From: Chamaea fasciata
Taxonomy: Eukaryota; Chordata; Aves; Passeriformes; Sylviidae
Assembly (NCBI GenBank): GCA_029207755.1
Contig: JARCOQ010000025.1
Location: forward strand, 6,534,739-6,598,738
Length of the DNA stretch: 64,000 bases
Reading direction: 5' to 3'
The notes beneath the pieces are model-generated. The model was given only the letters and a program-made list of their open reading frames with translations, was not told the origin of the DNA and did not search any database. Position 1 is the first letter of the stretch. Every line of letters begins with the position of its first letter. The position numbers were made by a program, and so were the translations under genes. This document shows positions 43,701 to 55,400 of this stretch, one piece after another.

Positions 43701-46700
43701 AGGAGGTGCCCTGCCATTAATGGAGACCCTCAGCTCCATGGTGTTGGTGGTGCTGGGGGTACCTCACGCTCCGGCCCCATGTCCATGGAGCCGTGGGGGT
43801 ACCTGGGCATTGGGACACAGGGGTGCCCTGTGTGAGTGAAGATGCTGAGAACCAGGAGAGTCCAAGGCAGTGCGATTTCTAAAGAAATTAAGTTTGAAAG
43901 CCCTTTCTTTCCCCTCTGTAACCAGGGAGAGATGAGCTGGGCTGAGACATGGGAAGAGATAGGAAAAGTCTTCCCATGGTACTGTCAGCACCCACAGGGT
44001 GATGAACCCACCACCCTGCAGAGCAGAGGGTCAGTCTCCCCCTCTCAGCACCACCAGAGAGGTAGGCAGAGGTGGCTGTTGGTGAAACTCTTAGGCCTAA
44101 TCCCAGACAACTCTGCAGAAACTGCTTTTGCTTCCTCGATGGCTCCCCATGGGTCCTAGCAGCACCCACTACCCCTGTGAGCTGCACTCAGGGAGTGTGT
44201 CCTCTCCACTTGTCTTCTCTCTCCCTTTACTCTGGCTTTGAGTCATTTTCCCTCCTTTCTCCTGGCTGTTTTCTGTGAAAAGCAGTAGCAAATCTCTCCC
44301 AGGCTGTTCATCTCACACCTCCCATGTTGTTCCCTCCCACTCTCCCTGTGCAGCCAAACTCTTTTGACTCAAACATTGTGGGTTAATGCAGTCACCTCCA
44401 CGGCCCAGGGAGCAGAGGGGAATCAGGACCCCTCTGGGAGCAAGTGGGGAACAGCTAAAGGCCACCATGTGGGTGCTGATGCTGCCACAGGGCACTTTGC
44501 CACCCCTGAAGTTCAGCCGTGGGTAGGTTTGAGGAGGGGGTAGCTGGAGATGGACCATCCCTCATCCAGCTCTGGTCCCTCTGCATGCTGGAAGTGCCAG
44601 TCCCTGCTGTGCAGCAAGATCTCCTTCAGGGCTGAAGCAGCGGTGGGAAAAGTTAATTTGAGCTGATTTGGATTCTTTTCTTATCAGAATCCCTTGTTCA
44701 CCAGGCTCCCATTGGAAACACAGGTCCTATGACCCTGCCCCCGCCCCAGCAGGGCCGTGCTCCTCAGAGGGGACGTCAGCAACGGGCAAAGGGACTTCAG
44801 CAAGTTCCCACAGAGACTAGAGGTGCAGAGAGGAAAAGGACCTTGGATGGGTGAGATTTATGGGTCATTTTTAGCAATGTTGGGAGTGTGCAGCAAAGGC
44901 ATTGGGGCAGCCGGTAGTCCATTCTCCCACTGCTGCAGCCAGCTCTGTATAGCTCAGAGGGATGAAGAGGGCAGCAAGGAAGAAAGGAGATGAAAGGCTC
45001 AGCCACCCACATTTTGAAGGTGCCTTGATGTACTTCCAGGCTGCCGGCTCAGACCATACTGGGAAAACAGCAACACAGCAGAAAAACAATGGCAAGGACA
45101 GGAGAAAAACCTTCCCTTAGTCCTCATCACAGTAGAGGGGTCCTGAACACCCTCTCAACCTTCCCATCGTGTAGATGGTGCTGTGCTGGTGCTGAGCCCT
45201 TGGGAACAGCGATTCCCTATGGACTTCAGCCCACACCCCCATCCCAGACATCACCAGGTGCTCTGGGCCAGCACTGAACCTCTCACATGAGGGTGAGGCT
45301 TTGGCTCACCCCATCCTCTACTCAGTGCAGTGACTCCTGTGCTCCCACTTTGCCATGCCCTGTGCTGGCTCTGGGCAAAGCCTGCATTTTCTGGGAAGGG
45401 AAAAGGGAAGTGTCTCCTGTTTTATGGAGCACCAATACCAGTGGTGCCTGAGGATGCTGCAACCCCAGGTTAGTGCAGAGAGGATGCCCCAGGCCGAGGC
45501 TGTAGTCCCTTGGCACAGCAGCACCTTGCCTTCAGATTAGTGCTGCTGTTTGCCTGGCTCTTACTCCCATTTGTGTCTTATTGCTGCTGCTTTTCTGGAA
45601 CTGACGCTTTGGCCTGATCCTTGCTAAGGTGCTCAGGAACCTGGTGACTGGGGTGCCCATAAATTAGAGGGCACGTGAATGGTTGCTTCATTAAAAATAA
45701 CATCCAGTGGATTTTTCCACTCTGTGCTCTCCAGACCTTTCCCCGGAAGCCCTCACTAAAAGTGGATGTTGTCGCCCACCTCAGTCCCCTGTGGGGTTAC
45801 AAACACAGTCTGTGCTCTGTAGGACTGAAATAAAGGCCTGGAAAGGGCACAGTATGCAGCATGACTGAGTCCTGGAGATCAGCTCACAGCCTGCTTCCAG
45901 ACCTTGTCCCTGAGAGAATCCCACTGGCCAATGACACGTGCTCAGGTGCCAGGGACACCAAGGGGGACAGGACACCCCCAGCAGTGTGCAGGGCTGGGTG
46001 TGAGCATGCCAGGGAAAACAAGCTCTCCACTTGCCAGCTGGGACTGCAACCTCCACTCCGGCATTACCGCCAGTACCAACCACCTCAAAAATCCATCCTG
46101 ACCAGAAGTGGGATAAAATCAATCCAACAATGCCCTCTGATGGTGGAAACAACCCTGGTGTGGACGGCACTGCACCAGTGCTGAGCCCCTGGGAACAGCA
46201 ACACTCCCTGAACTTCAGCTTGGGCTGAAGGTGCCTGAGGACAGATGGGGACAAAGCAGGGGGGCTGCAGGAGAGATGGTGCAGAGAAGGGTCTGATTAA
46301 TCTCAGGCACTGCCCAGCTTTGCTCTCCGTGGCACCAAGGGTGGGCTGTGCTCCAATGTGTGGATGCCAGGCTGGATTTGCATCTCCACTAGCAATGCCA
46401 GGGCCAGCCAGGACATGGGCAGGATGTGGGTCTGGCCCCGTGACAGAGCTGCCACGCAGCTGGGAGAGCTCCTACCCTTGTGGCCCCGGACAACGGGGGA
46501 GGCGGTGCTGGTGGAGACATCACCCCAAGCCCCTGACCCTGGGTAACCATGTGTTACCATGTGTAACCATGTCTGGGCGGGTAACTCTGGGCTCTGGTAA
46601 CATCCAGTGTCTGCCCCAAGCTGGCCCAGAGCTCAAGTGATAACTCACCCTGCACATGAGCCACCAGCTCACAGGGATGAGTCCCCTCCTCTGGATGACA

Positions 46701-47074
46701 CATCAACATGTCCTATACCCACCGTGGGGAGGTGACAGCTCCTGGCTGGATCACTGCCTCACTGGCGTGGATAACAAAACTGTGCTTCAATAAAGAAGCA
46801 TTAAGATGTCACAGCTTTGATGTGGCATTTCTTTTCCCCCAGTCAGAATCATTCCCCTGCTTCAGAAGGAAATCTTTCCTCATTCTCTTTCTCCTTGCTG
46901 GGCTCCTTCTGGTTCAGTAAATCTCCATATGTGTTTCATAAAGCTGGTCCTTCCTTCCAAGCTCAAAACTCATCTCCTCCCTTGGTTGGGTGGGATCCTA
47001 TGCAACCCCGCAGCAGCCCTGGCACCTCTCCACATTCCCCCACCCAAACCCCACAGTAAGCAAGACAGAGGGGT
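43701..47074. other. Intergenic DNA between ADORA1 and MYBPH 3' ends, no gene seen
   Basis: No coding exon was recognised between the two convergent genes. It contains a pair of related 60-bp segments (45172-45236 and 46158-46226), a short GTAACCATGT tandem (46542-46572) and isolated AATAAA words on the plus strand. Confidence 0.5.
46542..46572. repeat. 10-bp tandem repeat GTAACCATGT, 3 copies
   Basis: Three consecutive units: GTAACCATGT, GTTACCATGT, GTAACCATGT. A related GGGTAACTCTGG follows. Confidence 0.7.
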
Positions 47075-47303
47075 TTGGTGGCTTTTATTAGGACCAAAGT
47101 CCCTCAGCTGGGTTTGTTTTATTGTCACAGTTAATGACAGGTTCAGAGAGGGCCATGACATGACAGGCTGAGGTGCAGCCCCCAAAGCACTGCCAGGGAG
47201 GGACAGCCCAGCAGGCAGCAGAGACCATGGCCAGGGACATCAGCACCTGCCCCGCCACCAGCACCTGCAGGATCCACCTGGGAAAAGGAACGAGATCCTC
47301 ATC
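47075..47303 (-). other. MYBPH: Candidate MYBPH terminal exon (stop plus 3' UTR)
   Basis: On the minus strand CCCTTGCAG|GATGAGG is a good acceptor at 47304/47303. It is followed about 210 nt later by AATAAA at 47094-47089. Joined to exon 9 (phase 1) it reads GGA then TGA, so the protein would end ...LDVKG. The alternative is that exon 9 reads through its donor to TGA at 49235-49233, adding GEIG. Other terminal exons in the 1.9-kb gap are not excluded. Confidence 0.35.
47089..47094 (-). terminator. MYBPH: Probable MYBPH polyadenylation signal
   Basis: The plus strand reads TTTATT within GGCTTTTATTAGG, giving AATAAA on the minus strand. It is the first convincing minus-strand signal past MYBPH exon 9. 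Confidence 0.45.
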
Positions 47304-47972
47304 CTGCAAGGGCACCAAGAGAGGACTGGTCAGGGATGGGTGGAAACATGTCCCTGCCACAGCTCTAATGCAAGACAAAGCCAGCCACATTTACAGCCCT
47401 CCCTCCACGTCACCAAGGGACAGGTTTCCTTCAGGTTCATCATCCCACCCCATCTCCAGCCAAGGAAGACCTGAGCTGGGACTCCATCAGCAGGTGACAA
47501 GGGCTAATGCAGGACATTCAGCCCACTCCAGTGATCCACCTTCCCTCCATCCTGGTGCCCCAACCCAGACCTACTTTGCTCTTTGTCTTGTCTTCCGATC
47601 CATCCTCACTTGGGCACTGCAGGAGAGCACAGGAGACAATAACACCCTGAACTCCCCTTGTGTTACTCCCCTTTTGACTCCCAAAACTGCCTGTGCGCTC
47701 ACCCCACTATGCACCTGCACATCCTAACTCTGCACACCCCATCCTTGCACACACCTGCTCCAAGCACCACACACCACCATCACTGCATGCTCTCGGCCAG
47801 CGTCCCCCCAGTCACCAGCCTGGGTGACTCCCAGGTTGACACATTGTGCTGTGTCCCCAGCACAATGCCCAGCACATCTTCCTTGGCCAACTGGGCTGAT
47901 CCCCCAGTACAAGCAGCAGAGGAAGGAGGGATTCTGCCCCCTGCCCCACTCAGCTGAGACCCCACCTGCAGA

Positions 47973-48455
47973 GCTGCGTCCAGCCCTGGGGTTCCCAGCA
48001 AAGGAAAGACATGGAGCTGCTGGAGCGAGTCCAGAGGAGGCCTGGAGCCCCTCTGCTCTGGAGCCAGGCTGGGAGAGCTGGGGGTGTTCATCTGGAGAAG
48101 TGAAGCCTCTGGGGGAGATCTTAGAGTCCCTTCCAGTGTCTAAAGGGGCTTCAGCAGAGCTGGTGAGGGATGTGGGACAAGGGTCTGGAGTGACAGGACA
48201 AGGGGAATTTCTTCCCACTGCCAGAGGGCAGGGATAGATGGGATCTGGGGAAGAAATTCTTCCCTGTGAAGGTGGTGAGGCCCTGGCACAGGTTGCCCAG
48301 AGAAGCTGTGGCTGCCCCATGCCTGGAAGTGTCCAAGGCCAGGTTGGACAGGGCTTGGAGCAACCTGGGATAGTAGAAGGTGCCCCTGCCCATGACAAGG
48401 AGTGGGACTGGGTGAGCTTTAATGTCCCTTCCCACCCAGACCACTGATCTGTAAC
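47973..48455 (+). repeat. CR1 LINE 3' fragment, plus strand (longest copy, about 480 bp)
   Basis: It includes the end of CR1 ORF2-like sequence (CATGGAGCTGCTGGAGCGAG, TCCAGAGGAGGCC) and the full 3' end (GAAATTCTTCCCTGTGAAGG, CAGAGAAGCTGTGGCTGCCC). It lies between MYBPH exon 9 and the candidate last exon, opposite to MYBPH transcription. Confidence 0.95.
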
Positions 48456-49246
48456 TCCACAGAGCCCCTGCACCGCTGCACTGAGGATGTGCCTGTGGGG
48501 CCATGGGACCAGGGCTGGTGGGGTCAGTGATCCTGCAGGGTCCAGCAGCAGCTCCCACAGAGCTGAGCACTGACCCCGTGCCACACACCCCGTGCCACAC
48601 CAGCAGCCCTGGAGCTTCTACAGGGTCTGGGGTGCTGGGGTTGCCAGATTGGAACCCTGCTTGCAGGGGAAGTGGGGCAGAGCGTGTCTAGGGGCAAGAG
48701 TGTGCTCAGAAGACATGGGAAGGGAAATAGAAGTGTTTAAGGACACGTGGCCAGCACATGAACATGCAGATGGTGTGTGTGCAGTGATCCTCCCACAGGC
48801 TGAGGAGGGGCTGTGGGGAGCAACACAGGGCAGGTCTGTTCTGGATGCTCTGCTGAGGGAAATGTGAGTGGAAAATGTGGGCAGGATCCCAAGACATAAA
48901 TCAGAGCAGCCCAGGTGCAGGGGAGGAAGTTCAGACACCCCCATGCTTGGGACAAGAGCTGGGGCAGCCAGTGCTGGGCCAGGCCTCCAGCAGCTCCTCT
49001 GGCTCTGCCATTTCTGGTTTCCTCCCCATTTTTTCCCCTGGGAATAAGGAATGGTGATTTCAAGATGCTTCAAGACCATAAACCCAAGAAGCCCAAAGGT
49101 GCAGCTCCACAGGGCTGTCCAGTGTCCTCAGAGTCCCTCACAACCAGGATCGACACAAAACAGGGACAAACCACAGCACTGGGAAAGTGAGACCTGGAAA
49201 AGGCAGGTAAGGGCTCCTGCTCCTCCTTCCCCTCAGCCGATCTCAC

Positions 49247-49433
49247 CTTTCACATCCAGTCTGCAGTCTACTGAGGCTTCCCCCAGGGGATTCACAGCCT
49301 TGCAGGTGTAGACACCCCCATCGAAAGGGCCAGGCTTGCGGATTTCCAGGGAGCACACACCCTGATCAATCAGTGCTATGTATTTGGGATCTTCCCGGAT
49401 TTCCATCTGATTTTTCAACCAGATGATTTTGGG
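49247..49433 (-). CDS. MYBPH: MYBPH coding exon 9 (second half of C-terminal Ig)
   Basis: Acceptor AAACTTCCAG|CCCAAA. It encodes [16 protein letters not shown] to VDCRLDVK plus one base, with the F-strand YTCKAV cysteine. The donor is AAAG|GTGAGA. If unspliced, the frame would end GEIG-stop at 49233. Confidence 0.9.
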
Positions 49434-52400
49434 CTGGAAGTTTAAAGCAGGGAAAGAAATGAGAAATCTAACTGGCCCCAAAATGCAGCCACTTCTCTCT
49501 GCCTTTGCCTTGGCCCTGCCTGAAGCTTGCGGCCGTGGTGGGATTCACAGTCAGAAATATTTTGAAGATCCAAATCTCCCATTTGTGAGCCCTAACCACT
49601 GCTCCACCCTTCCTCTCCTAGCACAGGGGAAACAGGACATCGCTTGATTTAAGACCAGTCTCCCATCTCCGCAGAAATACCCCAAACATGCCCCAGTTTG
49701 ACTCAGAGAGCAGCTGCAGCCCCTTAACCTCACCCAACCCTAACCAAACAGCACCAGCCATCTCCCAGAGACCTCCAGCCACCTTGAAGAAAACCCTACT
49801 GGTGCCCCCAGGCCAAGGTTATGCTGCCCGTGGAGGAGCCACCGACCTGGGGGAAGCCCCGGACAGAGCAGAAGAGGTGAGTGCTGTAGCCCCGTGTAGT
49901 CATTCGGTCTGTCAGGGGCTGCGTGAACTTCGGAGGCTCCATCATGTCCCGCTGGGGAATCTTCTCTGGCTGGTAAGTGGTTTCTAAGGAAATAATTAAT
50001 TCTAGCTGAGGCTCCCGAGCTGACCAACACAGGAATTCAACACAAGGTACCCAAAACCACTTCTGTTCCCCCTTGTAAGAAGCCACATGTCATTGTGGAC
50101 ATGTGGACTGAGGACTTGGCCCTCAGCTCAGAGCAGCCCTGATTCCTCATCCAATCATGGCATGGTAGTGCCCAGGCCCTGCAAGGAACAGGGGGGATGC
50201 CGATCCCCCAACCCACTGTGACACACCCTGTGTGGAGCAGGTCAGACTCAGGCCAGGCACACTCTGGATCTCCCACTCCATCCACAGATTTCAGTCCACA
50301 GAAATAAGGGTTGGAGGGAAACTCTGCAGGTGGCAGAGACCCTAGGTCACTGTGTGCTACCAGGGAGCAGGACAGAAATGGATGGAAGGAGAGCAGGGCT
50401 GGTTGGACATTTGGCCCTCAGCTGTGGAGCCAAAGCCAGGGCTGTTCTGACTCTTCCCAACTCCAGCTTCCATCTCATCCCAGGGATGTCCATGCCTTGG
50501 TTCCTCTCAGGGGGCTGAGCATGGCACAAACTTCCCCCAAAGGAGAAATGAAGTGCAGAGGGGGGGCAGCAGACCTCTGGACCTTGGGAGTGCTCAGCCT
50601 CACTCCTGCTGGTCTTGTCCTGCAGACCAGCCCAGCATCATCAGCACAACTCCAAGGAAGCCCCACTGGTCAGGACCACTCTTGGCTACCACCCTCCCCA
50701 GCCCCTCAGCCATGTCCCCACTTGTCTTCTCGATGTAGGCCATCCCAGAGGCTACGGCAGCGCTGTCGCTGAGCCCGCAGATGTTCTCAGAGAACACTCG
50801 GAAGGAGTAGGTGTTGCCAATTATGAGGTCGGAGATGGTGCAGCTGGTGCGGGTGCAGCGCTCCAACACTGTGAACCATTTCTGGAAGGAAAAAAAAGAG
50901 GAAAAAACAGAGCAGTGAGGAAAGATGGGCTGTGACAAGGATGGAGAAGGTGTGGGGTAAGGCAGAGGGTGCAGCTGTCCCACTCCCATTAGGGCACCAC
51001 CAGCAGCAGGAGGGCCCAGGCTCACCCCACTCTTCTTGTCTGACTTCTGCACCCTGTAGCCCTTGATCTCAGAGTTCCCGTTGTCCACAGGGGGTGTCCA
51101 CTCCAGGGCTACATTGAAGCCCCACACATCCACCAGCTTCAGGTTCTGGGGAGGGCCGGGTGGCTCTGCAAACACAAGTGCTCTCAGGGTGACATCCCAG
51201 TTTGCTCCCCCTACATTCTGTATCCTTGACCTGCCTGTAATCTCTTCTCACCCTGGTCCAGCACACAAGGGATGAGAAGCTGTGAGGGGCAAGGCTGGCA
51301 GAAACTCTGCATCCCCAACCAGAGAAGTTCATATGCATGATCCTGCTGAGGATCCCACTGGAACAGGGACTCCAGAGTCCCTTGCCTTGTTGCTGTCTCA
51401 TCATATCCCACCCAGAACAAGACCTACCCAACCAAGGAGAAGAAATGAGCCCCAGAGTGATCCTGCAGGGTCCCATCCTCAGCTTACCAACCACCTGGAT
51501 GTCCAGGGTAGCCTTGTCCTCGGCTCCGTTGATCTGCACGGTGAGCTCGTACCTGCCCGAGTCACCGCGCTGGGCCTGGCGGATGTAGAAGATGGTGTCC
51601 CGAGCCGTGTTGCGGATGTTGATGCGGTTGGTGTCCAGGGGCTGCCCTCCCTTGGTCCAGCTCACCTCGGGCTGCGGCTTTCCCTGGAGTAACAGGCAGG
51701 TCAGGAGCGACTCGGGCACATGGTCCCAGCAGGTCCTGCTGGGAAGGACAGGTGACAGAGCCACCCCGCCATGTCCGGGCAGCAGCAGCCCACGTGCCAC
51801 CTCTCCCATCCAGCAGTCACCAGGAAAGAAGTTACAGCTGATTCCTGTCAGACTCACTAAAGGGAAGCCATCAAGCTCCAGGGGTGAGGCTGGTACCTGC
51901 TGGCTCTTCAAGGTCTTCATTGAGCAAGCCCAACTTTGCTTGTCAGGGCAGACCTGTGCTCTTACGGCCCAGGTGCTGAGTCCAAGCTCCAGCTTAGCAC
52001 CAGGACTTGAACTCAACATACAGGGAAAATTCATGTCTGCAGCATGGCCAGCACAGAGTCCAAAGTGTCTGTGAGACATAGCATGGACAAGCCCCTCAGC
52101 TCAGGGGCCTCTCACTCCCTGTGCTTGGCCAACATGTTTCAGAGCCAGCTGCCATGGTGGAGACGCTCTGATGTCTCAGAGATGAGAGAGATAGATGAGG
52201 ACACAACCTCCAGCCCAGTCCACCAGTGTCAGCATTACTCCACCATCACACAACCCTGGGGCTGCCCTCCTCCAAAGGCAGCTGGTCCCCTCTAGGGACC
52301 CTTGTGCTGTGCTGTGGGATCTCAAGGGATGTGACCAGATCCTGGCCCAGAGCACGAGCTGAACTGGACTTACTGGCTGAGGCAGGAGCAACAGCCAGCC

Positions 52401-55400
52401 TATGTCCAGATGTGTTTGGGGTTGTCCCACTGCAGCATCATCAACAAAGATGTAGCAGGGGAAAAATAAGGTCTGGGCAGGAAGAGGAGAGAAATTCCCA
52501 ACCCATCAGCCACCCTTGGCCGATAAGACACAGGGACCAAGCCAAGCCAGAGCACAATTGGATCCCTAAGCTAACCTGCAGGAGCTAACGTGGAATGAAA
52601 TGACCAGCAGATTAAAGCCCAAATCACCCACCTACCTGAAAGGGGATCATGATGTTCACAGCATCCCCCACACGCCTGATGTAAGTCTCCCGCAGGTGCC
52701 GAGGCATGCGGATCTTTGGGAGTTCTGGGGACCAGGAATTCACATTGTGAGACAAGGAACTCCTGTTCCTCAGTTGGCTGACCCTCCTCATACACACCCC
52801 TGCTTGGCCACCAAGAAAATCCACCCCAACATGGCCACCTTCTCCCTCTCATCTCCTGGACAGTGCTGCTCCCCTGTAGGGCTGTGCTAGCCTATCCCAT
52901 TGCCTGTACCCCAGAGTGATATCCATCCCTGAGATCCCAAGTCACCACCCAAGGGCAGCATTCCAGTGGATCATTCACTCCTCTTCATTACAGCCAGGCT
53001 ACGGAGACAACCTGGCCTCAACCAGAAGAGCCACAGCACAACCTATATGGTAACAAGGCAGGAAACAGCATCTCCCAGTTGGGAAATATTTCTCCCCCTG
53101 ACTTTCCAGAGTCACACAGCCCAACTTCCAACAAGGACAAGGCTCAGCCTCTACATTCCCTGTGCAGTCCAAGCCACTGAGACACCAACGAGGTGTCTGG
53201 TCATACCAGAGCTGTGGAAGCCTCAGGCTTGTGACAAAGGCAAACACCCCCAAGGAAACATAAGAAAGACAGGCAAAATCCCCACTGGAGAATACTCATG
53301 GAGCGTGTCCCCTTCCCAGGGTGGAAGAGAAGCCATACAATTCTGCCAGCTCAGTGATATCTAGGGATCCCTCTGGAGCCCCTTGTAAAGTAGCTGGGAG
53401 TCTCTGCCCGGGTTAAATGTGCATGAGCTTAATCCTGGGGAGGCAGCCGAGCCAGAATAAACCAGACCTGAGCCAAACAGCTGTGAGGGCTGGGGAGCTC
53501 AGGGACAAGCTCAGCAGTCCCTTCCTAACAGCTGAGACGGCCCCTGCTCTGCTCATGCTGTGATTTCTGCAGGGATCCATCCCCCAGTGCTGCCACTTGG
53601 GTTCATCAGTCTCAGCAGAGCAGGGAAACCTGACCTCAGGAGAGGAATGTTAATTCATGGATGTTTTCCCCAGAACCCCGTGCTTCACTCAGAGGGCAGG
53701 GGCTGGGTCAAGGTCAGTGGCCCTGGTGATGAAGTGCCATGGTGGGAAGGCCTTTCTCCNNNNNNNNNNNNNNNNNNNNNNNNNNNNNNNNNNNNNNNNN
53801 NNNNNNNNNNNNNNNNNNNNNNNNNNNNNNNNNNNNNNNNNNNNNNNNNNNNNNNNNNNGGGAAAATGAGCCTCTATTTGCTGAGTGCAAACTGGCCCTG
53901 CCCTCCTGCATCAGCCTCTGCACATTGGCAGCACCCCGAGAGGAATGTGAGTCTTGCTAAGCATGGGAGCAAGTCATTCATTAGCGAGTTCAGCATGATT
54001 AAAGTTCCCATGCTCCAGACAACCAGCTCTTGACTTCCCTGAGCTAAATAAACAAAGTTGTCCAATGTGTGCCATGGCATATTTGGGATGTGACACGGCC
54101 AAGAGGAGGAGACATGCTCAGGGAGTGGTGGATTCTGAGCTCTTGCTGTGAAATGGAAAATGTGGTTCTGCCTTTTGAGTCCTTCACCCCCAAAGTTACA
54201 ACATCAGCAAGATTGGTGAGGTCAGGAAGCTTCTCCAAGGGAATGGGACACAGTCACTGAGAATAACCACCGTCAAAGGCTGGATGAGAGGCTGCTCATG
54301 CTGCAGGGAAGGACAGAGATCTCACACAGGGATTTTGCCCTCAGGAGCAGTACTCACGGAGGATCTCCCTGATGAGCACTGGCTGCTCCAGGGTGGCCGG
54401 GACGCTGGCTCCGCTGGCACTGACAGCCGTCACCCGCACATGGATCTTGTCCCCAGAGCTGAGGTTTGGGATTGTGTAGCGGGTGGAAAGAAAAGGCTCC
54501 TGGTTCACAGCTTTCCAGTCTGAACCTGCAACAGACCCAGCACAGCAATCTGGATGTGCCACGGATAGACAGACATACCCTGAGCAGCAGGATCAAGGCC
54601 CAGAAGGTGACACCCAGAGGCAAAGAATCCCTTCCTTGGAAATGTGGAATGATTTGGGGCACCAGCAGAAAAAGGGACTTTAGAGGGGAGGTTGGCTGCC
54701 CCTGCCAAGGACTGTGGGGTATGAAGTGCTGGCAGGAACTCAGCACTGGAGCATAAGGATATTTGCAAGCAAGAAAGGCATTGGGCCAGTGAACACATTC
54801 CTGCTGACCAGGTGCATTTCTGAAAGGAAAGATCCTTGAAGGTCCCTGCCAGCCACTCTGCTCCTCTCACTGCCCCAGGACAACACTGGGGCTCACCATG
54901 GCCTCCACAAACCCCTCCACAGGGTACAAGGTTTACTCAGGACCTGCCCCTGGCCTGATGGACCTCTCCAAGTGTTCTTCCTGCTCATAATGGACATCTG
55001 AAACTCAACCCAGAGTCCAGCCCTCCCCCAGCCCCAGCTAATATGGCCTTGCCATGTGCCAGACCTCTCAAAGTGTTTCTCACTTAGAAAATAAACTGCC
55101 CCAGTCCCCCAAGGACTGGGTGTCCCAGGTGGGCAATGAGAGTGACCCAGATATGCCAGGGTGTGCCAAGCCCCCGTGTGCACCTTCAGAACAAGGTTTT
55201 CTTGTTGATGCCATTGGACCAGCCAAATCCCACCAGATTCTCTTTCCCCTCACCACTGGCATTGCTCGAATCAGCCCTCACTCAAATATCACCATATTTT
55301 AGCCAACCAGAGTCTTGTACCAGCCCAAATACAGCAGTGCCATGGCCCCTGGGTGATTACAGAGGGACTGGAGTTCTCCTGTCCTCCAGCAGACCCAAAG

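Noticed and set aside
45832..46795. Plus-strand AATAAA words at about 45832 and 46790 as ADORA1 distal polyA sites
   Set aside because: They are possible but unsupported. They lie 2-3 kb beyond a good proximal signal at 43674 and have no distinctive downstream element.
47088..47390. Minus-strand frame with a hydrophobic stretch (WILQVLVAGQVLMSLAM)
   Set aside because: Its stop coincides with the AATAAA signal and there is no family match. It is better explained as 3' UTR of MYBPH. The hydrophobic run is chance.
47724..48584. 286-codon minus-strand open frame near MYBPH
   Set aside because: Most of it is the reverse strand of a CR1 LINE fragment (47973-48455).
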